Shown piece after piece: positions 25,380-33,882 of a stretch of 64,000 bases of DNA. The DNA lies in assembly GCA_028281665.1 (NCBI GenBank), contig JANQJK010000026.1, forward strand, positions 124,001 to 188,000, in the 5' to 3' direction. Source of the DNA: Hyphococcus sp. GTDB taxonomy: Bacteria > Pseudomonadota > Alphaproteobacteria > Caulobacterales > Parvularculaceae. Positions within the stretch are counted from its first letter, which is position 1. The number at the start of each line of letters is the position of its first letter. Both the position numbers and the translations under genes were made by a program. Below the pieces are notes generated by a model. It was not told where the DNA came from. It saw only the letters and a list, made by a program, of their open reading frames with translations, and made no database searches.

Positions 25380-28271
25380 TCAGATCGAGCCGTGGCACTG
25401 TTTGTATTTTTTACCTGAACCGCAGGGGCAGGGGGCGTTGCGCGGCACGCGACCCCATGTCTCAGGATTATTCGGGTCGATTTGTTTCGCCGTTTCCCGG
25501 GCGCGCACGGTGCCCAGCGCCGGGGCGCGGCTTGCGCCGGCGTCAGCCGGCGCCATCTCGTTTTCGCCGGTCTGCGGATTGGCATGGGTTTCCACCGTTT
25601 TGACCGGACCCTGTTCGGGCAGCGGCGGTTCGGCGCCGCGCAGGCGCACATGCATCAGCGTGCGCGTCACGTCCCGGCGCAGCCCGTCAAGGAGGCTTTC
25701 GAAAAGCGCGAAAGCCTCGGTCTTGAATTCGTTGACCGGATCGCGCTGGGCGTGGGCGCGCAGGCCCACGGACGAGCGCAAGTGGTCGAGCGTCTGCAGA
25801 TGCTCGCGCCAGTTGGTGTCGAGGTTCATCAGGAGGATGCGTTTCTCAAGACCGCGCACGAAGTTCTCCGGGTCGCCGTCGCCCATCTCGCGCGCCTTGC
25901 CGATCATATTGGCGGCGTGTGTTGCATAATGCGTGTTGACCGCTTCGATCAGCCGGTCGGAGAGTTCCGTATCCGCGACGCCTTCTTCCGCAGCCCATTC
26001 GTCCACCGGGAATTCGCGTCCGAAAACTTCGCTGACCTCTTTTTTCAGCGATTCGATATCCCATTGCTCGGCGTATGATTTGGCGGGCACATAGGTCGCC
26101 ACAAGGTCGTCGACCAGTTGCGCGCGCATGTCGTCGATAATGTCGTCGACCTTGCCGGCCGACATGAATTCGATACGCTGTTCAAAGATCGCTTTACGCT
26201 GATCGTTGATCACGTCGTCGAACTTCAGAACGTTTTTGCGCATGTCGTAGTTGCGCTGTTCGACTTTCTTCTGGGCGGTTTCGACGGCCTTCGTAAACCA
26301 AGGGTGCTCAATCGACTCATCGGGCTGGATGCCGAAGCGCTTGAGCATTTTTTCCATGCCCGCGCCGAAAATGCGCATGAGGTCGTCTTCAAGCGACAGG
26401 AAGAACTTGGTTGCGCCGGGATCGCCCTGGCGGCCGGACCGGCCGCGCAGCTGATTGTCGATGCGCCGGCTTTCATGGCGTTCGGTCGCCAGTACGAACA
26501 GTCCGCCTGCGGCGAGGGCCTTATCCTTGTTTTCGGCAACCTTCGCTTCAATTTCCGCGCGCTTGCGGGCGATGGTGTCCTCGTCGTCGCCTTCTTCGAG
26601 ATGGTCGAGCAGGGACTTGTCGACCGATCCGCCGAGCTGAATGTCAGTGCCGCGGCCGGCCATGTTCGTGGCGATGGTTACTGCGCCGGGCGCGCCGGCG
26701 TCGGCGACAATCTCCGCTTCCTGCTCGTGATAGCGCGCATTGAGAACGCTGTGGGCGATGGGCGTTTTGCTTTTCGCCAGTTCCTCAAGATGAGCGGCGC
26801 GTACTTTCAGCTCCTGCTTGAGGTCGTCTTCCTTGTCTTTCAGCGCGTCGGCGCGTTTGTGCAGGTCGGCGGCGACGGATTTGAAGAACTTTTTGTCCGA
26901 GAGAAGCTCGGCGAGATGTTCGGATTTCTCGATTGAAACCGTGCCGACCAGCACCGGCTGCCCGCGTTTCACGCAGTCGGCGATCTGCACGACGATGGCT
27001 TTATATTTCTCCGCCGCCGTCATGTAGAGTTCGTCGTCCATATCGTCCCGGGCGATGGGCTTGTTCGTCGGGATCTCGAACGTATTCAGTTTGTAGATGT
27101 CGGCGAATTCGGCTTCTTCAGTGAGCGCCGTGCCGGTCATGCCGGCGAGCTTTTCGTAAAGGCGAAAATAGTTCTGGAACGTGATCGAAGCGAGCGTCTG
27201 GTTTTCGGGCTGGATGTCTGCGTTTTCTTTTGCCTCTACGGCCTGATGCAATCCGTCGGACCAGCGCCGGCCTTCCATCATGCGGCCCGTAAACTCGTCA
27301 ATGATGACGACCTTGTTGTTGCGGACGATGTAATCCTTGTCGCGCTGGAATATCTTGTGGGCTTTCAGCGCCTGATTGACGTGGTGGACGACGGAAATAT
27401 TGCCGCTGTCGTAAAGGTTGTCGCCTTCGAGGAGGCCCGCCTCCCGCAGCAGATCCTCGATCTTTTCGTTGCCCTCGTCTGTCAGCGTTGAGGTGCGCGC
27501 CTTTTCGTCGATTTCATAGTCTTCCGGCTCCAGCGACGGCATGAAGCCATCGATCTTGATATAGAGTTCGGACTTGTCGTCGGTCGGCCCGGAGATGATC
27601 AGCGGCGTGCGCGCCTCGTCGATGAGAATGGAATCGACCTCGTCAACGATGGCATAATGGTGGCCGCGCTGGACCATCTGCGCGAGCTCGGTCTTCATAT
27701 TGTCGCGCAGGTAATCGAATCCGAATTCGTTGTTGGTGCCGTAGGTAATGTCGGCGGCGTAGGCCTCCCGGCGCTCCTCGTCCGAAAGCCCGTGGACGAT
27801 GCAGCCGGTTTTCAGCCCCAGGCGCTCATAGACCCGCCCCATCCACTCCGCGTCCCGCTTGGCGAGGTAGTCGTTGACGGTGATGACGTGGACGCCGTTG
27901 CCGGTGAGGGCGTTCAGGTAGACCGGCAGCGTTGCGACAAGGGTTTTACCCTCGCCGGTCTTCATCTCAGCGATATTGCCCTGATGCAGGACCATGCCGC
28001 CGACGAGCTGTACGTCGTAATGGCGCTGGCCGAGAGCGCGCTTGGCCGCCTCCCGCACGGTGGCGAAGGCCTCCTCAAGCAATTTGTCGAGGCTTTCCCC
28101 ATCTTTATGGCGCGCTTTTAACGATTCCGTTTGGGCAATCAGGGCATCATCGGAAAACTTGGCGATCTCGTCTTCGAGCGCATTGATCGCTTCGACGCGA
28201 CGCCATAAAGGCTTTAGACGGCGGTCATTGGATGAACCGAATATCTTCTTCGCTATTCCCAGCAGCGCCAT
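25380..28271 (-). CDS. secA: Preprotein translocase ATPase SecA
   Basis: 963 residues. SecA drives unfolded preproteins through SecYEG with ATP. Landmarks: Walker [13 protein letters not shown] box in [32 protein letters not shown], and the arm [12 protein letters not shown]. The C-terminus carries the zinc-binding SecB/lipid-interacting motif [13 protein letters not shown]. It is transcribed away from the parvulin gene across 166 bases, the arrangement common in Alphaproteobacteria. Confidence 0.97.
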   Translation of the reverse strand: MALLGIAKKIFGSSNDRRLKPLWRRVEAINALEDEIAKFSDDALIAQTESLKARHKDGESLDKLLEEAFATVREAAKRALGQRHYDVQLVGGMVLHQGNIAEMKTGEGKTLVATLPVYLNALTGNGVHVITVNDYLAKRDAEWMGRVYERLGLKTGCIVHGLSDEERREAYAADITYGTNNEFGFDYLRDNMKTELAQMVQRGHHYAIVDEVDSILIDEARTPLIISGPTDDKSELYIKIDGFMPSLEPEDYEIDEKARTSTLTDEGNEKIEDLLREAGLLEGDNLYDSGNISVVHHVNQALKAHKIFQRDKDYIVRNNKVVIIDEFTGRMMEGRRWSDGLHQAVEAKENADIQPENQTLASITFQNYFRLYEKLAGMTGTALTEEAEFADIYKLNTFEIPTNKPIARDDMDDELYMTAAEKYKAIVVQIADCVKRGQPVLVGTVSIEKSEHLAELLSDKKFFKSVAADLHKRADALKDKEDDLKQELKVRAAHLEELAKSKTPIAHSVLNARYHEQEAEIVADAGAPGAVTIATNMAGRGTDIQLGGSVDKSLLDHLEEGDDEDTIARKRAEIEAKVAENKDKALAAGGLFVLATERHESRRIDNQLRGRSGRQGDPGATKFFLSLEDDLMRIFGAGMEKMLKRFGIQPDESIEHPWFTKAVETAQKKVEQRNYDMRKNVLKFDDVINDQRKAIFEQRIEFMSAGKVDDIIDDMRAQLVDDLVATYVPAKSYAEQWDIESLKKEVSEVFGREFPVDEWAAEEGVADTELSDRLIEAVNTHYATHAANMIGKAREMGDGDPENFVRGLEKRILLMNLDTNWREHLQTLDHLRSSVGLRAHAQRDPVNEFKTEAFALFESLLDGLRRDVTRTLMHVRLRGAEPPLPEQGPVKTVETHANPQTGENEMAPADAGASRAPALGTVRARETAKQIDPNNPETWGRVPRNAPCPCGSGKKYKQCHGSI

Positions 28272-28437
28272 GGGGTTCCGGCCTTTATGGAGCGGTGAAT
28301 CCTCGTATGCCGCTCGGAGCGTATTCTGGAGCGGCGCCGTTCACCGGCCTAGTTGAATGTGCGCCCCGAAGGACCGCCGGAGAGATAGTGACGGGGCCCG
28401 GACCTGTCAACGAAACGCCAGGGCGTTAACGCTTGCA

Positions 28438-29763
28438 ATGAATACGCAGGAAAACAACGACTTCGAAACGAACGGCGCGAGGGAAAAGCGGCCGAATCGC
28501 GGCGCTGCGCTGCTTCGGCTTGCGCGGGCGGGTGCAGTCGTAACGCTGGCCGCGATTGTTCAGTTTCTGGAGCTGGCCGGGCGGGCGGCCCTGCGCGCGA
28601 CGGCGATTGTGCTGCGCGCCATCGGCAAGTTCTCCATCACCACCTGGCGCCTCGCCTCCGCCCTCGATTCGGCGCTGTGGCGCGCCGCTAAACTGCTGGC
28701 GCGGCGACTGGCCGAAGCGCTGCTGCACGCGCTCGCTCTGCTCGGACAGGTCTTCAAAAGCCTGATTTTGTGGCTGCCGACCCGGACCGGCCGGGCCTAT
28801 AGCGCCCTTTGCGGCGTTGCGATTGTCGTATGCGGTCTTTGGATTGCCGACCTCTTGCGCGAGGGCGACGGCGTAATCGGCGCGTCGGTCAACGCCAACC
28901 GGCCGCCCCTTGACGAGGAAGATCCAATCCTCGCCCGAATTGGCGGACGCTTTGTCCATCTGTCTGAAATCGCCGCGGCCGCGAGCGCCGGCGGGATGCT
29001 GGCGTCAGATGAAGAGCTTTCGTCGGAGTTGGCCTTCGAACGCGGCCTTGTGGAATCCTATGTGGAACAGCGCCTGTTGGCCCGCGCAGCGCAAGAGGAC
29101 GGTCTCCATCGCACGCCGTCAGTCCTGCGGCGGGTTAATACCGCGCGCGACCGCATTCTCGCTGCGTCCCTGGTCAAATCCCACGTGGATGAAGAGGTGA
29201 CGCCTGAAACGGTGGAGCGCTACTATCGCGAGCAGCGCAAGATCATGCAGGTTGGCGATGAGGTGCGCGCGCGCCACATTCTCGTCGAAACCGAAGAAGC
29301 CGCCGGGGAGATCGTTGCGCAATTGACGGCCGGCGGCGATTTCGCCCAGCTTGCGCGCGAAAACTCTCAAGACCGGGCCACGGCGCCCCTCGGTGGGGAA
29401 ATCGGCTGGTTCAGCCGCGGCATCATGGCTCGGAATTTTGCGAATGTTGCGTTCCGGACCCCGGTGGGAGACGTCGCGCCGCCTTTCAGGACTGAATATG
29501 GCTGGCACATTATTGAGGTTACGGGACGGCGCCCAACCAGCGCGAAACCGCTGGCCGAAGTCGAAAGTGAGATTGAGGAGTTTCTCCGTAACGAGATCAT
29601 CGCGCGTCTCTTGAGCGAACTCGCGGACGAAAATCAGGTTGTCTATTACCGCCCCGAATCGGACCTTTCGGAGCCTGACGGCTCGCCCGCCATTGCGCCG
29701 CTGATCCTCCCGACGGACCTGCGCGAGGGCGATCAGGGCATTCGCGAACAGGCGGACGGCTAG
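28438..29763 (+). CDS. Membrane-anchored parvulin-type peptidyl-prolyl isomerase with long N-terminal extension
   Basis: 441 residues. The C-terminal half (about 275-370) is a rotamase/parvulin domain with RARHILVETEEAAGEIV, GGDFAQLARENSQD, LGGEIGWFSRG and FRTEYGWHIIEV. It is preceded by a SurA-N-like helical segment. Residues 1-140 are unusual for the family: a charged leader, then several amphipathic or hydrophobic helices rich in Ala, Arg and Leu, and a clear membrane span (about 121-140). A parvulin facing the periplasm and helping folding of exported proteins is likely, supported by the divergent secA. Start ATG at 28438 chosen as the first with a good context; an upstream in-frame start exists at 28357. 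Confidence 0.8.
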   Translation: MNTQENNDFETNGAREKRPNRGAALLRLARAGAVVTLAAIVQFLELAGRAALRATAIVLRAIGKFSITTWRLASALDSALWRAAKLLARRLAEALLHALALLGQVFKSLILWLPTRTGRAYSALCGVAIVVCGLWIADLLREGDGVIGASVNANRPPLDEEDPILARIGGRFVHLSEIAAAASAGGMLASDEELSSELAFERGLVESYVEQRLLARAAQEDGLHRTPSVLRRVNTARDRILAASLVKSHVDEEVTPETVERYYREQRKIMQVGDEVRARHILVETEEAAGEIVAQLTAGGDFAQLARENSQDRATAPLGGEIGWFSRGIMARNFANVAFRTPVGDVAPPFRTEYGWHIIEVTGRRPTSAKPLAEVESEIEEFLRNEIIARLLSELADENQVVYYRPESDLSEPDGSPAIAPLILPTDLREGDQGIREQADG

Positions 29764-29859
29764 GCGCCGCCAGCATCGCCAACGCGGCCTTTGAATAAAA
29801 TTGCTGGCATTCGCATAACGGGCCGGTAATTTCCCTCACGTATCAATTAAGGCGAGAAT

Positions 29860-30261
29860 ATGGCGAAGCTGATGCTGGTTGCCGCATGCGCGCTCATCGA
29901 CCGTGATGGACGGGTTTTGCTGGCGCAACGCCGGAAAGGGGGCTCGATGGGCGGGCTTTGGGAGTTTCCCGGCGGAAAACTGCACGAAGGCGAAACGCCC
30001 GAAGAGGCTTTGATAAGGGAGCTCGACGAGGAACTGGGTTTGAAAACGCAAGCATCCTGCTTGGCGCCGGCGGCGTTCGCGTCATGGGGTTCAGAGGAAT
30101 TTCACCTTTTGATGCCTTTATTCGTATGCCGAAAATGGTCGGGAACACCGGCGCCGCATGCCCACGATGCGCTTCGATGGGTGAAAAAAGAGGATCTCTT
30201 GCGTCACGACATGCCGCCGGCGGACAAACCGCTTGCTGCGCAATTGAGGGACTTTTTATGA
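29860..30261 (+). CDS. mutT: Nudix hydrolase, MutT-like (8-oxo-dGTP diphosphatase)
   Basis: 133 residues. The Nudix box is complete: [23 protein letters not shown] (GX5EX7REUXEEXGU). The MutT context ([19 protein letters not shown] before, [10 protein letters not shown] and [11 protein letters not shown] after) supports removal of 8-oxo-dGTP from the nucleotide pool. Its start has GGCGAG about 6 bases upstream. Its stop overlaps the Flp pilin start by ATGA, an unusual pairing. Confidence 0.9.
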   Translation: MAKLMLVAACALIDRDGRVLLAQRRKGGSMGGLWEFPGGKLHEGETPEEALIRELDEELGLKTQASCLAPAAFASWGSEEFHLLMPLFVCRKWSGTPAPHAHDALRWVKKEDLLRHDMPPADKPLAAQLRDFL

Positions 30262-30470
30262 GAACGAAATTCAAATTGTGCGATACGCAGGGATCGGAAC
30301 GCCGCATCGGTTTTCGTGGCTTTCTTCGCGACGAAGGTGGCGCGACGGCGATCGAATACGGAATGATTGCATCACTGATCATCATTGGCATCATTGCCGC
30401 AGTGACAACGTTCTCTGAGAATACGAGCGGCATGTATACAAGCGTCGCGACGACGCTTGCAGGCGGCTGA
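30258..30470 (+). CDS. flp: Flp family type IVb pilin
   Basis: 70 residues. The leader is long and basic, ending EGG; cleavage leaves [19 protein letters not shown], the Flp motif with Glu at +5 and Tyr at +6. Flp subunits build Tad pili for surface attachment after processing by the prepilin peptidase TadV/CpaA. The ATG overlaps the mutT stop. The Tad assembly genes (cpaB-F, tadB-C) are not in the window, so the assembly locus must lie elsewhere. A second pilin-like gene lies at 13167-13565. Confidence 0.92.
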   Translation: MRTKFKLCDTQGSERRIGFRGFLRDEGGATAIEYGMIASLIIIGIIAAVTTFSENTSGMYTSVATTLAGG

Positions 30471-30475
30471 CGGCT

Positions 30476-31354
30476 TTAGGGGTTTTCAAAACGCTTGACC
30501 GCCTCTTTCAGCGAGGCTTGCGCCGAGCCCGGTTTTAAGGGCTTCGGCTGCGATGCGTCGGGCGACCATCCGGTCAGATAGACAATCGTAAATCTTTCGG
30601 CGCCGCCCTCTTCCTGGAACCGGGCGAAGGCTGACGCGATCGCCCTGCGTGTTAGCGGCGCCGGGCGCGAAGCAAGGGCGCCGGTCTCGCCCATGCCGCG
30701 GAGATCGCGAATGAGATTGCGCGGGTCTTTGTAAACGACCTGCACGGTGTCGACGTCGGTCACGGGCATCGCGAAGCCTGCGCGGGCGAGCGCATGTCCG
30801 AAATCCTGAACGGCGGCGAATGGGGCGATGCGCGCGGAGAGGGCGCCGGTTTCCGCGATCTCGCTGTCCTGCAATGCGGTGCGCCAGTTTGCCAGCGTGC
30901 CTTCGCCCAACGCTGCGGCGAGAAACAGCCCGTCCGGTTTCAGCGCGTGCCGCGCCTGGATGAGGGCGCCCAGTATGTCGTTTGACGCATGCAGCGTCAG
31001 CAGACTTACAACCAGGTCAAAGGAGCCCGGCGCGAACGGCAATGATTCTTCATCGCCCACGATCCGTGCCCCGGCGGCCGGGAGGCGCCCGGCCGCAAGA
31101 TCCATGTGAACGACGTCGTCCACGCCGCAGGCCGGCGTCAGCATTTCCGTGAGTGGGCCGGCGCCGACGAAAAGCGCGCGCGAGAACCGTCGCGTCACCG
31201 TCTCCAGCCGATCGACAATGTCTGCCATGGCCCGCCGGTGCAGAAAATCATGGGCGCTGAAGGCGCCGGCGCTGCGCGCGCGCGCCAGGCGCCGCCGGCG
31301 CCGGTCGAATATCTCGGGCGGGCGACGCGTGCCCCGGGGTTCTTTGGCATCCAT
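30476..31354 (-). CDS. SAM-dependent methyltransferase, NDUFAF5/BioC-like
   Basis: 292 residues. A SAM-binding fold is visible (RALFVGAGPLTEML, DEESLPFAPGSFDLVVSLLTLHASND), preceded by a basic RRPPEIFDRRRRRLARAR leader. The family occurs next to comF in Alphaproteobacteria and is related to BioC and to NDUFAF5, which acts on complex I; the bacterial substrate is not known. I set the start at 31354, where family members begin; a longer open frame extends over the divergent comF start. The glycine motif is relaxed (VGAGP rather than GxGxG). Confidence 0.82.
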   Translation of the reverse strand: MDAKEPRGTRRPPEIFDRRRRRLARARSAGAFSAHDFLHRRAMADIVDRLETVTRRFSRALFVGAGPLTEMLTPACGVDDVVHMDLAAGRLPAAGARIVGDEESLPFAPGSFDLVVSLLTLHASNDILGALIQARHALKPDGLFLAAALGEGTLANWRTALQDSEIAETGALSARIAPFAAVQDFGHALARAGFAMPVTDVDTVQVVYKDPRNLIRDLRGMGETGALASRPAPLTRRAIASAFARFQEEGGAERFTIVYLTGWSPDASQPKPLKPGSAQASLKEAVKRFENP

Positions 31355-31391
31355 CGCCGAATGCGATACGCTTGCGGAGATGTTTGCGCAA

Positions 31392-32159
31392 ATGGCGGCA
31401 GCGATAAGCGGCGTTCTGCGGGGCGCGGGGCGACGCATGGTTGACTTTCTGATGCCGCCCGCCTGTCCTGTTACCGGCGAGCGCATCGAGGCCCATACCG
31501 GCCTCAGCGCGGCAGGCTGGGGCGCGATTCATTTCATCGACGAACCGTTTTGCGACCATTGCGGCGCGCCTTTCGCGGTCGACTACGGCAAGGGTGTTCT
31601 GTGTCCGTCCTGTATCGCCGCGCCGCCGGCGTTCGACCGCGCGCGCGCGGCGATTGTTTACGATGACGCAAGCCGGTCGCTTGTGACGGGCTTCAAACAT
31701 AATGACCGCACCGAGCGCGCAGAGATTTTCGGCGCCTGGCTCGCCCGCGCGGGACGGGCGCTGACGCAGGGATCATCCCCTGTCCTGACGCCCGTGCCCT
31801 TGCATTGGCGCAAACGGCTTGACCGGCGATACAATCAGGCCGCGCTACTGTGCGAGCCCGCGGCGGCTCGGCTGGGCGCCCGATATGAGAGTGATTTGCT
31901 GGTTAGGGTCCGGGCGACGCGGCAGCAACACAGCCTTTCATCGCACCAGGCGCGGTGGGAGAACGTCGCCGGCGCCTTTGCCGTTCGCGGATCGCGGGCC
32001 CAACGCGTGGCGGACGCCCATATTGTGCTGGTCGACGACGTTCTGACCACTGGCGCAACGCTGTCGGCGGCGGCGAAAACGCTGAAACGGGCGGGCGCGG
32101 CCCGTGTGGACGCTCTCGTGCTGGCGCGGGTTGTAAAGGGCGGCGTCGGCGCCATATAG
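31392..32159 (+). CDS. comF: ComF family protein
   Basis: 255 residues. Two CxxC pairs near the N-terminus (CDHCGAPF, CPSCIAA) form the zinc ribbon, and a phosphoribosyltransferase domain carries VLVDDVLTTGATLSAAA. ComF is linked to DNA uptake in competent bacteria but is widely conserved without demonstrated competence. ATG codons at 31380, 31392 and 31437 are possible; I prefer 31392, with GGAG 12 bases upstream. grxC follows after 31 bases and the run comF-grxC-nitrilase-DUF1178 looks like one operon. Confidence 0.85.
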   Translation: MAAAISGVLRGAGRRMVDFLMPPACPVTGERIEAHTGLSAAGWGAIHFIDEPFCDHCGAPFAVDYGKGVLCPSCIAAPPAFDRARAAIVYDDASRSLVTGFKHNDRTERAEIFGAWLARAGRALTQGSSPVLTPVPLHWRKRLDRRYNQAALLCEPAAARLGARYESDLLVRVRATRQQHSLSSHQARWENVAGAFAVRGSRAQRVADAHIVLVDDVLTTGATLSAAAKTLKRAGAARVDALVLARVVKGGVGAI

Positions 32160-32190
32160 CGGAACCCCCGGAGCGGAGTGCGCGAACGCC

Positions 32191-32448
32191 ATGCAAGAAG
32201 TTACTGTTTATACCCGTCCCCTATGCGGATATTGTGCACGAGCGCTTGCGCTCCTGACCGAAAAGGGCGCGACGATCAATGAAATCTCCGCCGGGTTCGA
32301 CAAGGAGAAGCGTCAGGAAATGCTGGCGCGGTCAAACGGGCAGACGACCTTTCCGCAGATATTTGTCGGCGACACCCACGTTGGCGGATGCGATGAATTG
32401 ATGGCGTTGGAGCGCGCCGGCAAGTTCGATGCATTGTTGAATGGGTAG
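32191..32448 (+). CDS. grxC: Glutaredoxin 3
   Basis: 85 residues, Grx3 length. The dithiol active site is Cys12-Gly-Tyr-Cys15 rather than the usual CPYC, and TTFPQIFVGDTHVGGCDEL holds the cis-Pro and glutathione-binding loop. It reduces disulfides with glutathione in the cytoplasm. It overlaps the nitrilase start by 8 bases, consistent with the standard grxC-nit order. Confidence 0.93.
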   Translation: MQEVTVYTRPLCGYCARALALLTEKGATINEISAGFDKEKRQEMLARSNGQTTFPQIFVGDTHVGGCDELMALERAGKFDALLNG

Positions 32449-33286
32449 CCCGGAGTCATCCTTGCGCGTTGCGTGTGTGCAGATGCGATCAGGTCTTGAT
32501 CGCGCCAAAAATGTTTCCGATGCGACCGGGTTGATTGCCGAGGCGGCGGCGGCGGGCGCGGCGTTCGTTGCAACCCCGGAGATGACTAATGTGGTCGACC
32601 GCAAGGGCTCGCGTCTCCTCGCAACGCTTCCGGAAGAATCGCAGCTTGAAGATATCGGCGCCTTTGCGGACGCCGCCAAAGCCCATGGGATTTGGTTGCT
32701 GATCGGATCGTTGGCGGTAAAATCGGGCGCGCGCGCCGCTAACCGCTCATACTTGTTCGCACCGGACGGAAGTATCGCCGCGACCTATGACAAGATTCAC
32801 ATGTTCGATGTCGACTTGCCCGGCGGCGAAAGCTGGAAGGAGTCTAGGATTTACGCCCCCGGCGAACGGGCCGTCGTCGCCAGCACCGATATCGGCCAGA
32901 TCGGCTTGACCATCTGTTACGATGTTCGGTTCCCGCATCTCTATCGCGCGCTGTCCCGTAGCGGGGCGGAGATCCTGTGTGCGCCGGCGGCCTTTACCCG
33001 CCAGACGGGCCGCGCCCATTGGAAAACGCTTTTGACCGCTCGGGCGATTGAAAACGGCGCGTTTATCGTCGCGCCGGCCCAGGGCGGCGTTCATGAAGAC
33101 GGGCGCGAGACCTGGGGCCATTCCATGATTGTCGGGCCCTGGGGCGATGTCCTCGCTGAGGCCTCAGGCGATGAACCTGGCGTGGTTCTTGCCGATATCG
33201 AGCTTTCCGAGGCCCGCGAGGCGCGTCAACGCATCCCCAATCTGGGCCTTGAACAAGAGTTCGAAATAACCATTATAAAGCAATGA
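32441..33286 (+). CDS. Carbon-nitrogen hydrolase (nitrilase superfamily, Nit1/Nit2-like)
   Basis: 281 residues. The catalytic triad is present: Glu in VATPEMTN, Lys in YDKIHMFDVD, Cys in GLTICYDVRFP. The family next to grxC is thought to be a deaminated-glutathione amidase (Nit1) or omega-amidase; the GFAR-like distinction cannot be made by eye. It overlaps DUF1178 by ATGA and grxC by 8 bases, supporting joint translation. Confidence 0.9.
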   Translation: MGSPESSLRVACVQMRSGLDRAKNVSDATGLIAEAAAAGAAFVATPEMTNVVDRKGSRLLATLPEESQLEDIGAFADAAKAHGIWLLIGSLAVKSGARAANRSYLFAPDGSIAATYDKIHMFDVDLPGGESWKESRIYAPGERAVVASTDIGQIGLTICYDVRFPHLYRALSRSGAEILCAPAAFTRQTGRAHWKTLLTARAIENGAFIVAPAQGGVHEDGRETWGHSMIVGPWGDVLAEASGDEPGVVLADIELSEAREARQRIPNLGLEQEFEITIIKQ

Positions 33287-33780
33287 TTAAATACCAACTT
33301 CTCTGCGAAAGCGACCATGAGTTCGAAGGCTGGTTTCGCGACAGCGCGGATTTCGACGATCAGTCCGCAGGCGGACTGCTGGAATGTCCGCTTTGCGGGA
33401 CAACCGACGTGCGCAAGGCTGTGATGGCGCCGGCGATTGCCAAGCGCCGTTCCGGATCTTCATCGGCGACCAAGTCTGCGTTTCTGAAGGAGATGGCTGA
33501 AGCGGCCGGGCGCGCGCGCAAATATGTCGAAAGCAACTTCGATTATGTGGGCGACAAATTCCCGGAAGAGGCGCGCAAGATCCATTATGGCGAGACGGAC
33601 GCGCGCGGGATTTACGGCGAAGCCACGGGCCGCGAAGTCAAGGACCTCGTTGACGAGGGCGTCAGCGTTGCCCCGCTGCCGGGCGCGACGTCAAAAGACA
33701 AAGCCGGCGCGCCGCGTTCCGCGACGGATTCTGCCAAGACGACGGTCGACAAGCCGTCAGCAGCGAAAAAGCTGAACTAA
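33283..33780 (+). CDS. DUF1178 family protein
   Basis: 165 residues. The N-terminal zinc ribbon (CESDHEFEGWFRDS, CPLCGTTDVRKAVMAP) and the middle KYVESNFDYVGDKFPEEARKIHYGE match DUF1178. No function is known. The C-terminal 35 residues are a low-complexity Ala/Lys/Thr tail. It is coupled to the nitrilase gene by a four-base overlap. Confidence 0.88.
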   Translation: MIKYQLLCESDHEFEGWFRDSADFDDQSAGGLLECPLCGTTDVRKAVMAPAIAKRRSGSSSATKSAFLKEMAEAAGRARKYVESNFDYVGDKFPEEARKIHYGETDARGIYGEATGREVKDLVDEGVSVAPLPGATSKDKAGAPRSATDSAKTTVDKPSAAKKLN

Positions 33781-33882
33781 GTTTTGCCGGGCCCGGACAA
33801 ACGACGGGCGTTGCACATGTCCGGGTCGATAGATTTTCGCGACCGTCTAAATTGAACTGATCAGATCGGTCGGGGCAGCACC

